Shown: positions 16,442-25,186, counted from the first letter of the stretch. The stretch: DNA of 36,754 nucleotides from Mesorhizobium sp. LMG 17147 (GCF_024297145.1 NZ_JANCTC010000030.1:1-36754); one strand, 5' to 3'. Made by a program: numbers and translations. Notes: generated from the sequence alone by a model not told the origin.

Positions 16442-16680
16442 GCGATGATGGACCCGATCCCGTCTGGTCGCGCTCGCAACTGGCCTCCACGCTCATGTCG
16501 GCGCGGCGGGCGCGCGACCTCACCAGAGCGCAGATCGAGAACGGCCTGCATTGGATGCTCGATGCTCGATGTCCATGCCGACGAGGATCTCAGCCGTGCC
16601 CGCAAGGACAATGCTCCCGCCAACACAGCCCTTCTCAATCGCGTCCGCGCGACCTGAAAACGATTTCCCCGCGCGCCGGC
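16442..16680 (+). mobile_element. ISAs1-family-like transposase remnant (C-terminal fragment)
   Basis: One frame gives ARDLTRAQIENGLHWMLD and another continues VHADEDLSRARKDNAPANTA, then LLNRVR. Together they match the IENxLHWVLDVxFxED...NAPAN region near the C terminus of ISAs1-type DDE transposases. The frame change is explained by a 7-base tandem duplication, GATGCTC at 16554-16560 and 16561-16567; removing one copy restores the frame. The N-terminal two thirds and the element ends are absent. Confidence 0.7.
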
Positions 16681-17061
16681 AAGATCCTGCTTCACAACGT
16701 CGTGTGTGGTTCGCAAGGGCGGAGCGGGGGTCTGTGCGCTTACCGACGTTGGCCATCCAGCGTTGGAGCCCTGGGCGCAGGGGCTCCGGACCAGGGGGGG
16801 CTGATCCGACGCGTGTCGCACCCAGGGAAGGCGGTCGGTTGTTTTTCCAGGTCCGCGACAAAGAGCACAAGTTGTGGCCAAAGTGACGATGGAGGTCAGC
16901 ATTTGTCCAGGAAAGACTGCCAGCACTTACCACCACGATTATACCGTTACCAAATGTGCTTCGCGGGTGTACACTGTCGCGAGGGTTCGGTGGGTCGTAG
17001 CTGCGCAAACAGGATTCGTATGCATCGCGCTCACGTTCCGCGGTAGACAGGAGGAGCTCCT
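16681..17061. other. Intergenic region upstream of the ATP-grasp gene
   Basis: 381 bases without a convincing gene. A 7-base stem (16765-16771 with 16781-16787) is present without a following T run. A G7 run lies at about 16794-16800. GGAGGAG just before 17062 is the strong ribosome-binding site of the next gene, whose promoter should lie here. Confidence 0.4.
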
Positions 17062-18258
17062 GTGAATCGCATGTCGGTCGTCGGCCCGATGGCTTGCGTC
17101 ATGGGCGATATGAACCTGGTCCGGCCTCTCGGCCTTGCCGGCGTTTCTTGCGCGGTTGTGGTGCCGCCTGGCGACCCGGCCACCTATTCGCGGTTCGTCA
17201 GGGCGGTCCTCCCCTGGCAGAGCTTCTCAAAGAACCTGGACGGTTTGGCGGATATGTTGCTGCGCTTCGGCACTGTACAGCAGGAGCGCCCCGTCCTTTT
17301 CTTCGAAGAGGATTCCCATCTGCTGTTCGTGTCGCGATACCGTGAGCGGCTGGGGCAGGCCTTCCGTTTCATCCTGCCCGAAGTGCCGCTGGTGGAAGAC
17401 CTCGTCGATAAAGCCCGTTTCCAAATCTTGGCCGAACGCCTGAGCCTTCCCGTTCCGGCATCGCGAAGGATTCACCCAAGTCCAGGCTCGACACCCGTTT
17501 CCCTTGATCTGCGCTTTCCGGTCGTCATCAAGCCCCTCAGGCGCCGATCACCTTGGGACCAGATCGCAGGTAGTAACAAGGCAATCGAGGTCGCCACAGA
17601 GAAGGCATTCCGAGAGCTGTGGCCCCGTTTGGCCAACAACGAGATGGACCTTCTCGTTCAGGACATGATACCGGGGCCGGAAAGCCGCATCGAAAGCTAT
17701 CATGTCTATGTTGATCATCGGGGCGAAATTGCCGGCGAATTTACGGGGCGGAAAATACGAACGTATCCGCCGTCATGTGGTCACAGCACGGCCTTGGAGA
17801 CTACGGATGCGGCGGATGTCGCATCACTCGGCCGCACGCTGGTTCAGAAGCTGGATCTACGAGGCGTCGCCAAGTTGGATTTTAAACGGGATCCAGACGG
17901 TGCACTTCACCTTCTGGAGGTTAATCCGCGCTTCAATCTTTGGCATGTCTTGGGTGCACGCGCAGGTGTCAACATACCAGCGCTGGTCTACGCGGATCTA
18001 ACTGGCCAACCCCGCCCGCTTCCTGCAAAAGCCCGTCCGGGTGTCCGATGGTGCACTCTCCCCAGCGATTTGATTGCTGCCCGCTCCACCGGGGTATCCC
18101 TGCTGTCGTGGTTGCCCTGGGTTATCCGCTGCGAGACGATTTCGCATATGAACTGGGATGATCCGGTCCTGCTGCGAACTGCGTGGCACCGGGGCATCTC
18201 GAACGCTAGCAAACGACTGTCTCGTCTTGTGCAATCCGCAACACGCAGGGCAGCATGA
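17062..18258 (+). CDS. ATP-grasp ligase (carboxylate-amine/thiol ligase superfamily)
   Basis: 398 residues from the GTG at 17062, with a strong GGAGGAG site six to seven bases upstream; an ATG at 17071 is an alternative. The N-terminal domain binds an unknown substrate (FFEEDSHLLFVSRYRE). The ATP-grasp core has FPVVIKPL with the ATP lysine, LLVQDMIPGPE, and the metal-binding pair AKLDFKRDPDG and LLEVNPRFNLWHVLGARAG. The superfamily joins a carboxylate to an amine through an acyl-phosphate. The stop overlaps the next start (ATGA). Context among envelope glycan genes suggests aminoacylation or another amide decoration, but the substrate cannot be read from sequence. Confidence 0.85.
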   Translation: MNRMSVVGPMACVMGDMNLVRPLGLAGVSCAVVVPPGDPATYSRFVRAVLPWQSFSKNLDGLADMLLRFGTVQQERPVLFFEEDSHLLFVSRYRERLGQAFRFILPEVPLVEDLVDKARFQILAERLSLPVPASRRIHPSPGSTPVSLDLRFPVVIKPLRRRSPWDQIAGSNKAIEVATEKAFRELWPRLANNEMDLLVQDMIPGPESRIESYHVYVDHRGEIAGEFTGRKIRTYPPSCGHSTALETTDAADVASLGRTLVQKLDLRGVAKLDFKRDPDGALHLLEVNPRFNLWHVLGARAGVNIPALVYADLTGQPRPLPAKARPGVRWCTLPSDLIAARSTGVSLLSWLPWVIRCETISHMNWDDPVLLRTAWHRGISNASKRLSRLVQSATRRAA

Positions 18259-19118
18259 GGCTGGCGATCATCTCTGATGTTCACTCCAATCTCGAGGCAC
18301 TCCAGGCGACTCTCGACGACATCTCTGCGCAAGCGGCGGACCGTATCATATGCCTTGGCGATATCGTCGGCTACAATACAGACCCGGCAGAGTGCATAGC
18401 TCTCCTACAAAAAAAAGGAGTTGCATGCGTAGCTGGAAATCACGACAGGGCTGTCTGCGAACAGATCACCACCGACGATTTCGGTTTTGTCGGCGCTCGC
18501 GCGATCCTGTGGACACGCCGGCGACTCGGTTCTGAAGCTGTATCATTCCTTGCCGGACTGCCTCTTAAGGCCGAGATTAGCGACGAATTGATTGCGGTTC
18601 ATGGCGCGCTGCACCCGGAGAAAGGTTGTGAAACCGTTCGATTAGACGATGACGAACGGCGCCGACAAAGCTTCGAGGCACTCATGAAACACCCCTCTGG
18701 CATCCGGATCTGTGCCTTCGGACACACACACCGCCTTGGCGTCTTCGAGTGGCAGGACTCCGTGCCACGACAACTTCACGGCGACGAGATCAACCTCAAG
18801 GAGGGTGCCTTCTACCTTGTCAATCCGGGATCGGTCGGGGAATCGCGAACCTCAGATCCACGCGCCACCTATTTAGTTCTCGATACCGCACGCCAAGCCA
18901 TCGAGGTGAAGCGCGTGTCGTATGACTGGTCTGTTCCATTGGCAAAAAAGCGGAGAGCGGGTCTGATGCCCCCCTTGGCTACTCTCCCCCAGCCGCTCCG
19001 GGCAGCGCTGAGACGATATCTTGTTGTTCTCGGCCTCTATGACGCCGTACGAAAGTGGCAGGTAAGCAGCCTGGGCGAACGCTTACGCCATTTCATCCGC
19101 ACCGATCTTCGACGCTGA
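18255..19118 (+). CDS. Calcineurin-like metallophosphoesterase (YfcE/MJ0936-like)
   Basis: 287 residues from the ATG overlapping the previous stop. The five metallophosphoesterase motifs are present: ISDVHSN (D8, H10), CLGDIVGYN, AGNHDRAV, VHGALHP and FGHTHRLG. NPGSVGESR is typical of the PF12850 subgroup. It should be a two-metal phosphatase or phosphodiesterase in the cytoplasm. About 90 residues follow the catalytic domain and are rich in basic residues. An unusual A8 run lies at 18409-18416 within the coding sequence. Coupling to the ATP-grasp gene suggests a joint pathway; the substrate is unknown. Confidence 0.85.
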   Translation: MRLAIISDVHSNLEALQATLDDISAQAADRIICLGDIVGYNTDPAECIALLQKKGVACVAGNHDRAVCEQITTDDFGFVGARAILWTRRRLGSEAVSFLAGLPLKAEISDELIAVHGALHPEKGCETVRLDDDERRRQSFEALMKHPSGIRICAFGHTHRLGVFEWQDSVPRQLHGDEINLKEGAFYLVNPGSVGESRTSDPRATYLVLDTARQAIEVKRVSYDWSVPLAKKRRAGLMPPLATLPQPLRAALRRYLVVLGLYDAVRKWQVSSLGERLRHFIRTDLRR

Positions 19119-19221
19119 AAAGGGAGATCGTCCCTGGAAAGTGTTCGATTCACAGATCGGCATCGCGATCGCCGTCCCATGCACCTCGCTGGTCGAGGTA
19201 ACGACCACGCGCTCCGGGGCC

Positions 19222-19585
19222 TTAGGAGCCGGACTCGAAACTCGGATCACGCATGACGCGGATGGACGCGATAAAGATCCACGCCTCGGCGCTGGCGATG
19301 GTGGCCTTGAAATCCTTGGCGAGCCGGCGACAGCGTCCCAGCCAGGCGAAAGTCCGCTCGACGATCCATCGTCGTGGCAGGACCTCGAAGCCTTTGGCGG
19401 CGGCCCGCCACCGGCAGCCCGTCCAGGCGATATAGAGAGCGCGTCCACGACCGCCCGCAATGCGGACGTCCCGCCGCCTTCGCTCCCGGCAGGAACGGCT
19501 CGATCAACGCCCATTCCTTGTCCGTTAATGCATTTGCATCCCGCTGCCCCGTGCGGCAATATTGCTGGCGGTGGCCTCCGTCCAA
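19222..19585 (-). mobile_element. IS5-family transposase remnant with internal deletion
   Basis: On the minus strand one frame gives ALTDKEWALIEPFLPGAKAA, the N terminus of IS5-type transposases. A second frame gives ALYIAWTGCRWRAAAKGFEV, then LPRRWIVERTFAWLGRCRRL and AKDFKATIASAEAWIFIASI, ending at a stop at 19222-19224. In full transposases about 150 residues with the central catalytic part separate GCRWR from KGFEVLPRRW, so the element has an internal deletion plus a frameshift. It lies between the metallophosphoesterase and the GNAT gene and may have separated a former operon. Confidence 0.8.
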
Positions 19586-19654
19586 CCCATGTTGTGACCT
19601 CGCTCAAGTCTAGACAACTCAAGCGAATCACAACGGACGGGGCAAGGTGTGTGG

Positions 19655-20692
19655 ATGGGCGGGATGAAGCTGGAAAGGGAGGTCTATACCGGCGTAAATT
19701 GGCCGCTCCTCGATTCTTTCAGCGACCGAACTTTTTCGCAGCGAAAGGCATGGATTGATTTCGTTTGCGAGACCCAGGCCGGGGATCCGGTTGTGGCTCG
19801 AATTGAAGACGCGGGCGTGACCGTTGGATTTTTTGTAGGTGTCATCGTCCGGCGGATGGGTTTCCAAATACTAGGAAGTCCATTCCCAGGCTGGACGACC
19901 CCGTATATGGGATTCAATCTGCTGCACGACGTGTCCAGAGCCGATGCAGTCGACGCGCTCATCCGCTACGCATTCTCTGAACTGGGCTGCCATCATCTGG
20001 AAATTTCAGATCCTTATCTGACCGGGGAGCACTTCAGAGACGTCAGAGTCAAGGCGCAGCTCGTCCGTACCTTTCGATCAAACCTTCTGATGACAGAGGA
20101 CGAACTTTTCGCCCGCATGGACGGAGCGTGCAGGCGCTGCATCAGGAAAGCTGCCAAGTCCGGAGTCGTTATCGAGGAAGCCGCCCCGGATGGGTTTGCG
20201 GGAGAGTACTTCACTCAGTTGGAAGACGTCTTCGCCAAGCAGAACATGCGGCCAACATATGGCATGAATCGAGTGGAAGCTCTTATCAGGCACATCTATC
20301 CAACCGGCGATTTACTTATCTTACGCGCGCGCGATCCAGACGGGCGGAGCATTGCCACAGGTATATTCCCTGGATTTAATGATATTTCCTATTTCTGGGG
20401 AAACGCCAGCCTTCGTGAGCACCAGAACGTACGGCCTAATGAGGTGATGCACTGGTATGCGATGAAGTACTGGAAGCGTCGGGGTGTACATTGGCACTAT
20501 TGGGGCGGCGGCGGTGCTTACAAGGAGAAATATGGTGGTGATACAGTGTTGTACCAGCAGTTTAGAGCATCCAGGAGCGTTGTAGTATCCATGCTTCGAG
20601 ATGCCGGGAGAATATTGTACGACGCGCCGCGTGGCTGGAAACGCCGGATCTTTAAGTTGCGATCACGGCCCGATCCTTCGATCGCGCGATGA
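19655..20692 (+). CDS. GNAT acetyltransferase, BioF2/FemAB-like
   Basis: About 345 residues; the start is uncertain among GTG 19649, ATG 19655 and ATG 19664. The protein has two GNAT-like halves, as in the PF13480 / FemAB family. The second half carries the typical NEVMHWYAMKYWKRRGVHWH followed by YWGGGGAYKEKYGGDTV, which resembles the GxxxxKxKFG signature of FemAB and aminoacyl-tRNA:peptidoglycan transferases. Family members acylate or aminoacylate amino sugars and peptidoglycan precursors, and others act in EPS clusters. An IS5 remnant lies just upstream and may have replaced its original 5' context. With the next gene it suggests modification of an amino sugar. Confidence 0.78.
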   Translation: MGGMKLEREVYTGVNWPLLDSFSDRTFSQRKAWIDFVCETQAGDPVVARIEDAGVTVGFFVGVIVRRMGFQILGSPFPGWTTPYMGFNLLHDVSRADAVDALIRYAFSELGCHHLEISDPYLTGEHFRDVRVKAQLVRTFRSNLLMTEDELFARMDGACRRCIRKAAKSGVVIEEAAPDGFAGEYFTQLEDVFAKQNMRPTYGMNRVEALIRHIYPTGDLLILRARDPDGRSIATGIFPGFNDISYFWGNASLREHQNVRPNEVMHWYAMKYWKRRGVHWHYWGGGGAYKEKYGGDTVLYQQFRASRSVVVSMLRDAGRILYDAPRGWKRRIFKLRSRPDPSIAR

Positions 20693-20755
20693 CACGGGCT
20701 TTCATGACATGATCTAGTAGTGGCCGACGCTTTCGAGGACGAAGTGATGTCTTGA

Positions 20756-21682
20756 ATGGAAAAGCTATACTGGCCAGATGGAAAGTCCTTCGTGTTCACG
20801 GTGTTTGACGACACGGACCTTGCAGTTCCTGGCAATTTTGAGAAGGTTTATGACTGCCTGCGCGACTATGGCCTTCTTACGACGAAGTCTGTTTGGCCAA
20901 TTCGCGGATCCCAGAACTCCAAGATGGGCGGAGCTACCTGTGAGGATCCGGCTTATCTGGCGTATATCCGTGAACTTCGCCGCGATGGATTTGAGATCGG
21001 CTTTCACGGCGCGACCTACCACAGCTCAGAGCGAACCAATATCGTGCATGGCCTTGAATACTTCCGCGAGTTGTTTGGCGGCTACCCTCGAACCATGGCT
21101 AATCATGCCAACTCCGCCGAGAACATCTATTGGGGAGATGCTCGGCTGAGCGGGATCAGGAGGCAAGCATATAAGCTTCTTCTGAAAAGAAACCGCTTCT
21201 ACGGTCATTGCGAGGAAAGTCCTTACTTTTGGGGAGATCTCTGCCGCGATCGTATAGATTACGTACGCAATTTCATTACCGGGGATATAAATACGATGAA
21301 GATCTATCCTCGCATGCCATATTACGATCCCGAGAGGCCCTTTGTGAAACACTGGTTCTCATCATCTGAGGGGCCGAACGTCGATTCGTTTATTCGTACC
21401 ATTTCGGAAGCAAACCAGGATCGCCTGGAAGCTGAGGGCGGTGCCTGCATCATGTATACGCATTTCGCTGCCGGTTTTCAGGATACGGACGGAAATCTCA
21501 ATTGGCGGTTCAGGCAACTCATAAAGCGCCTTGCCTCGAAGAATGGCTGGTTCGTACCGGTAGCGACGTTCCTCGATTATGTTAGGCAGCAGCGTGGCGA
21601 GAACGTCATAAACTCTAGAGAACGAGCAAGGATGGAGCGCCAGTGGATCAAGCACAAGATCCTGACTGGCGGAGTATCGTAG
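20756..21682 (+). CDS. Polysaccharide-deacetylase-like protein (NodB homology fold)
   Basis: 308 residues from the ATG at 20756; no good ribosome-binding site is visible. FTVFDDTD places the motif-1 aspartates at D18-D19, and GFEIGFHGATYHS gives the His-x4-His metal pair H84 and H89. The C-terminal GWFVPVATFLDYVRQQRGE resembles the closing strand of carbohydrate-esterase 4 barrels. Such enzymes use zinc to remove N- or O-acetyl groups. No signal peptide is visible, so it would act in the cytoplasm or on lipid-linked precursors facing it. It lies 63 bases after the GNAT gene, perhaps in one transcript. Confidence 0.75.
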   Translation: MEKLYWPDGKSFVFTVFDDTDLAVPGNFEKVYDCLRDYGLLTTKSVWPIRGSQNSKMGGATCEDPAYLAYIRELRRDGFEIGFHGATYHSSERTNIVHGLEYFRELFGGYPRTMANHANSAENIYWGDARLSGIRRQAYKLLLKRNRFYGHCEESPYFWGDLCRDRIDYVRNFITGDINTMKIYPRMPYYDPERPFVKHWFSSSEGPNVDSFIRTISEANQDRLEAEGGACIMYTHFAAGFQDTDGNLNWRFRQLIKRLASKNGWFVPVATFLDYVRQQRGENVINSRERARMERQWIKHKILTGGVS

Positions 21683-21900
21683 CGGACCACTCCCCATTTT
21701 GGCTAGGTCGCTGGACAAACCTGATCCAGTCGGCCGTGAACTATCCGCAAGCCGTTGATCTGGCATATTGATTGAGGCGGATAGCGGCTATTGAATTGCA
21801 GGATTAGTGGTTTATGGCGGCTGTTTTCTTGCAATGCGATTTTGTGATTCCCTTGTGCTGCGGAGCGTGATTCACTAGGTTCGGCGAGGACGAACAGCCA
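21683..21900. other. Gap between the deacetylase-like gene and the IS21 remnant
   Basis: No gene is seen. It holds two copies of a GTGATTC motif (21844-21850 and 21867-21873). TTTGTGATTC at 21841-21850 and GTGATTCACT at 21867-21876 both recur exactly at the IS630-type end at 36681-36693, so part of this stretch may be an old insertion-sequence end. Confidence 0.3.
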
Positions 21901-22625
21901 TGGAACGCACCGAAGTACTGGAACTGATGGGGCGCTGAAACTCCTATGACGAGATCATAGGCGTCGCCATTAAGCGGCAGCACGAACCGCCGAAGATCGT
22001 CGGCGATCTGTTGCAGGCCGAGATATCGGGAAGCAGGCCCGGTCCATCAAGTACCAGCTCACCGTCGCCAAGCTTCCGCTGGCCAGGGATATCGAGGACT
22101 TCGATTTTGCCGGCACGCCGGTCAACGAGAGCCTGATCCGCGACCTCGCCGCCGGCGCCTTCGTTGCCGATCAGCGCAATGTCGTCCTGGTCGGCGGGAC
22201 AGGCACCGGCACACCGACAAGTCGCATCTGGCGATCGCCATTGCCCGATCTCTCATCCGCAACGGCCCACGCGGGCGCTTCTTCAACGTTGTCGACCCGT
22301 CAACAGGCTCGAGACCGAGACCCGCGCCGGCCGGCAGGGCCGCATTGCCGATCATCTCACCCGCCTCGACTTCGTCGTGCTCGACGAACTCGGATACCTG
22401 CCCTTCGCCCAGGTCGGCGGGCAGTTGCTCTTCCACCTGATCTCGAAGCTCTACGAGCGCACTTTGATCATCATCACCACCAACGTGGCATCCGGCGAAT
22501 GGCCGAGCGTCTTCACCGGCGACGCCAAGATGACAACCGCGCTGCTCGACCGCCTCACACACCACTGCGAGATCGTTGAGACCGGAAACGAATCCTGGCG
22601 CTTCAAAAGCCGAACTCAAAGCTAA
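21901..22625 (+). mobile_element. IS21-family istB (ATPase helper) pseudogene
   Basis: Starts with MERTEVLELMGR, then an in-frame stop, then SYDEIIGVAIKRQHEPPKIV and GDLLQAEIS, as in IstB proteins. Later frames give KYQLTVAKLPLARDIEDFDF, VNESLIRDLAAGAFVADQRN and VVLVGGTGTG, where the Walker A motif is broken by a two-base insertion. The C-terminal part is best kept: TRLDFVVLDELGYLPFAQVG, then TNVASGEWPSVFTGDAKMTT and ALLDRLTHHCEIVETGNESW. At least four disruptions are needed. The partner transposase istA is absent, so the element is dead. Confidence 0.88.
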
Positions 22626-22724
22626 GGCCGAAAAGCCAATCAGCCGTGCCCGATCAGGCTGTGCAACCCCGACCAGCTCCGCCTGATCGGGCGCTCCATG
22701 TCGTGCCTCTCACAAGCCCCAAAC

Positions 22725-22775
22725 CGGGGTCCTTTTTACGCGAAAATACGGTGTCCCGATTCCACGGTCATTGAC
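22725..22775 (+). repeat. Right end of the IS21-type element
   Basis: The stretch from GGGGTCC through ACGGTGTCCCGATTCCACGG to a terminal TGACA resembles the right terminus that follows istB in this IS group. The boundary is estimated at 22775. No matching left end was found beside istB, in keeping with loss of istA and the left terminus. Confidence 0.5.
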
Positions 22776-22776
22776 A

Positions 22777-22937
22777 GATTGACCTAGCGAGGCGCCACAG
22801 AAGCCAGGCTTTGAAGAAGTGTCCCGCGTCGCTTTGAGTATGGAGTATGGCCTCGTCGCCGTGTGATAGGCGAAGGTGAACTCGATCGAGCCGTCGTCGA
22901 GCAATTCGGCATGGCTGTTGCCTGTGACTTCGTCCAT
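22777..22937 (-). pseudogene. Fragment of a small hypothetical protein gene cut by the IS end
   Basis: The minus strand reads MDEVTGNSHAELLDDGSIEF, TFAYH, then KATRDTSSK. This recalls small Rhizobiales proteins of the pattern AELLDDGSIEIEFAYHNGDEAILKAxRxTSS. The expected NGDEAIL appears in another frame. A one-base deletion and a 7-base tandem duplication (GAGTATG at 22836-22842 and 22843-22849) together restore the frame. The open frame then runs into the IS21 end. The family assignment is from memory of the motif and is tentative. Confidence 0.4.
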
Positions 22938-23394
22938 TTCGTCACATCTACCCCGAGGCCAGGGTCTTCGAGTGACCTATGGCCAAGTGTGAGCTTTCAA
23001 CAGGTTGACCTTTCCTGGCCCGGCTTCACGAGCCGCGTAGAGGCGGTGAGCACGGAGCCTGCGACTCTTGCGCCCGGCTGCGACGGGGCCGTTGCAAATG
23101 TAGCCTCCTAAGCTGCGAGAAATCCGAAATGATACGCGATCCGCGTCGCGTTGCTGGAATTCGGATCTGTCGGCTGGGGCCTGGCAGCCGCTCGAGCTGT
23201 CCTCGCATGGAGATGACGCGCCTCTGCGACTTTCTGTGGAATTTTGGATGCGGACAAAGTCTTGTCGCATTAGGCGTCCAATCAGCCCTCGCACTCTCGA
23301 AGAATCGAATCAATAACTAACCGCCTTTGAGGGTATTACAACTAAAACTATAGGTTGTATTAACTAAGGCAATAAACCTACAAGGAGAGACAGA
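22938..23394. other. Intergenic region before the RTX lyase gene
   Basis: About 457 bases with no convincing gene; open frames on both strands lack domains. The last 70 bases become markedly AT-rich and contain the candidate promoter (23327-23363) and the ribosome-binding site AAGGAGAG before 23395. Confidence 0.4.
23327..23363 (+). promoter_or_regulatory. Candidate promoter of the RTX lyase gene
   Basis: TTGAGG (23327-23332), a 16-base spacer and TATAGG (23349-23354) fit a sigma-70-like pattern. A second option is TTACAA (23336-23341) with TATTAA (23358-23363). The patch is AT-rich in GC-rich surroundings and contains a loose inverted repeat (ACAACT...GGTTGT). The choice between the two is open. 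Confidence 0.4.
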
Positions 23395-25104
23395 ATGGCG
23401 TCTTACTACGTGTCCCCCAACGGATCAGACAACAATGCTGGTCTGTTGGATAAACCATTCGCATCGCTTCAGCATGCGCACGATATCGCAAAGCCCGGCG
23501 ATACGATCTATATGCGCGGAGGTGTCTATGAACTCACATCTGAAGTGCGACTCACCCATGACGGCACGAGTGGCAATCCGATTACGGTGACAAACTACCA
23601 GAATGAGGTACCCATCCTGGACGGATCCTCAATGAGCGGCGGCTATGTCGTCGACATGGAAAGTGCGTCGTGGAACCACATTAAGGGTCTTGAGATCAGG
23701 AATGGGCCTGAAGGTGGTCTCCTGATCGAGGGCCAATCGAATTCCAACACGATCGAGCAGTTGAACGTCCATCACAACGGATGGAATTCCGAGTGGGAGG
23801 GAAAGGGCATCGTGTTGTTCGGCGCAAGCTCGAACAACCTGCTTCTCAACAACGACTCACACCATAACCAAGATCTGCATGGCGACAACGCGGACGGCTT
23901 TCAAGTCTCCACCACAGGCACGGGTAACGTGCTGAGGGGCAATCGAGCGTGGGCCAACTCGGACGATGGCTACGATTTTTTCAACGTGCATGACAACACC
24001 CATGCTGCCCCCCTTGTCATCGAGGGCAACTGGGCCTTCGACAATGGCTACGCCAATGATGGCAGCGTGGCTGGTGATGGAAATGGCTTCAAGCTGGGCG
24101 GCGCTCGCGCGGGTACGAGCAGCACCTCCGGTGGCCATATCGTGACCGACAACGTTGCATGGGGGAATCATGCGAACGGTTTTGACGAGAATTCCGCCTC
24201 CAACCCAATAACGCTCCAGAACAATACCGCGTACGACAACGGCCTATATAATTATGGATTTTGGGAACAGGAGCATACCTTCCGCAACAATCTTTCGGCC
24301 GGAATCGGAAGAGTGGCGGCGTCCGGATCGAGCCAAGACAATTCTTGGACCTTACCTGTAAAGGTGGACTCCAGCGATTTTGTGTCGTTGAACGACAGCA
24401 CGGCGCTGGGGCATCGTGCAGCCGACGGCTCACTCCCGACCACGGAATTCCTTCATCTCGCGAACGGGAGTGACCTTGTCGACAAAGGAATCGACCTTGG
24501 CCACGACTATGTGGGATCCGCGCCAGATCTGGGCGCTTTCGAGCAGCCCGCGCTGTCTGGGGCGGTGGTCCCATCTCAGCCCGAGCCTGTGCCTGGTCCC
24601 GTATCTGGGCCCGTGTCTGGAAATGCATCCGGGCTCGGCCAGGTTCCCATCGGCCTACCCGACTACGGCTCTTACAAGGAGATCGACGGCAATGGTGGCG
24701 CAAACAAGATCGTCGGAACCGCGGCTGCCGAGTTGATCGATGGCAAATCCGGTAACGATCACTTATTCGGCGGGGACGGCAATGATATCCTTGAGGGGGG
24801 CGATGGGGCTGACCAATTGACGGGGGGGCACGGCAACGACTTCCTTGCCGGCGGCAAGGATGCCGATGTCTTTGTCTTCCATGAAGCCACCTGGGGTACG
24901 GATGTGATAATGGACTGGCAGGCTGGGATCGATAGAATCGACCTGCACGGAACTGGTCTGCATTTTAACGACCTGGAGTTTGTCACCGCCGACATTGATG
25001 GCGATGGCGCCAAGGACGACGTATTCGCAGCCAGCGACCATGGCAACATCGGCCTCCTAGACATGCATCTCTCGCAGATCCATTCTTCCTTTTTCTTAGT
25101 GTGA
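23395..25104 (+). CDS. Secreted PL9-like parallel beta-helix polysaccharide lyase with RTX repeats
   Basis: 569 residues from an ATG with AAGGAGAG upstream. Residues 3-45 (YYVSPNGSDNNAGLLDKPFA, PGDTIYMRGGVY) are the typical start of DUF1565/PL9 beta-helix enzymes. The PL9 calcium site is recognisable: NADGF (D167) and DDGYD (D190, D191, D194). The proposed catalytic lysine is K233 in GNGFKLGG, followed by NxAWxN and NNTAYDNGLYN rungs. A Pro-rich linker (about 395-410) leads to glycine-rich calcium repeats (GGDGNDILEGGDGADQL, GGHGNDFLAGGKDADVFVF) and an RTX-type end. There is no N-terminal signal peptide, so type I secretion through a C-terminal signal is expected. PL9 enzymes cleave pectate; next to EPS genes the substrate may be the cell's own polymer. 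Confidence 0.85.
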   Translation: MASYYVSPNGSDNNAGLLDKPFASLQHAHDIAKPGDTIYMRGGVYELTSEVRLTHDGTSGNPITVTNYQNEVPILDGSSMSGGYVVDMESASWNHIKGLEIRNGPEGGLLIEGQSNSNTIEQLNVHHNGWNSEWEGKGIVLFGASSNNLLLNNDSHHNQDLHGDNADGFQVSTTGTGNVLRGNRAWANSDDGYDFFNVHDNTHAAPLVIEGNWAFDNGYANDGSVAGDGNGFKLGGARAGTSSTSGGHIVTDNVAWGNHANGFDENSASNPITLQNNTAYDNGLYNYGFWEQEHTFRNNLSAGIGRVAASGSSQDNSWTLPVKVDSSDFVSLNDSTALGHRAADGSLPTTEFLHLANGSDLVDKGIDLGHDYVGSAPDLGAFEQPALSGAVVPSQPEPVPGPVSGPVSGNASGLGQVPIGLPDYGSYKEIDGNGGANKIVGTAAAELIDGKSGNDHLFGGDGNDILEGGDGADQLTGGHGNDFLAGGKDADVFVFHEATWGTDVIMDWQAGIDRIDLHGTGLHFNDLEFVTADIDGDGAKDDVFAASDHGNIGLLDMHLSQIHSSFFLV

Positions 25105-25111
25105 CAGATTT

Positions 25112-25138
25112 GCCAGCGCGGACTCCGTTCGCGCTGGC
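25112..25138 (+). terminator. Intrinsic terminator between convergent genes
   Basis: A perfect 9-base GC-rich stem, GCCAGCGCG (25112-25120) with CGCGCTGGC (25130-25138), has a 9-base loop and is followed by TTCCTTG. It starts eight bases after the lyase gene and lies before the convergent end of the fusion gene. The T tract is short, so efficiency may be moderate. Confidence 0.7.
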
Positions 25139-25186
25139 TTCCTTGTCCAATGCAGGACACACTGCGTTGCGTAAGCGTGTCGTGCC

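Noticed and set aside
16765..16787. GC-rich stem as a terminator
   Set aside because: The 7-base stem is not followed by a T run and no gene ends just before it.
22977..23294. 105-residue minus-strand frame upstream of the lyase gene
   Set aside because: It is Arg/Ser-rich low-information text with no family match, and competing frames exist on both strands.
24700..24880. Glycine-rich repeats considered as a DNA tandem-repeat or CRISPR-like array
   Set aside because: The repeats are degenerate at DNA level and encode the GGxGxD calcium-binding nonapeptides of an RTX domain.
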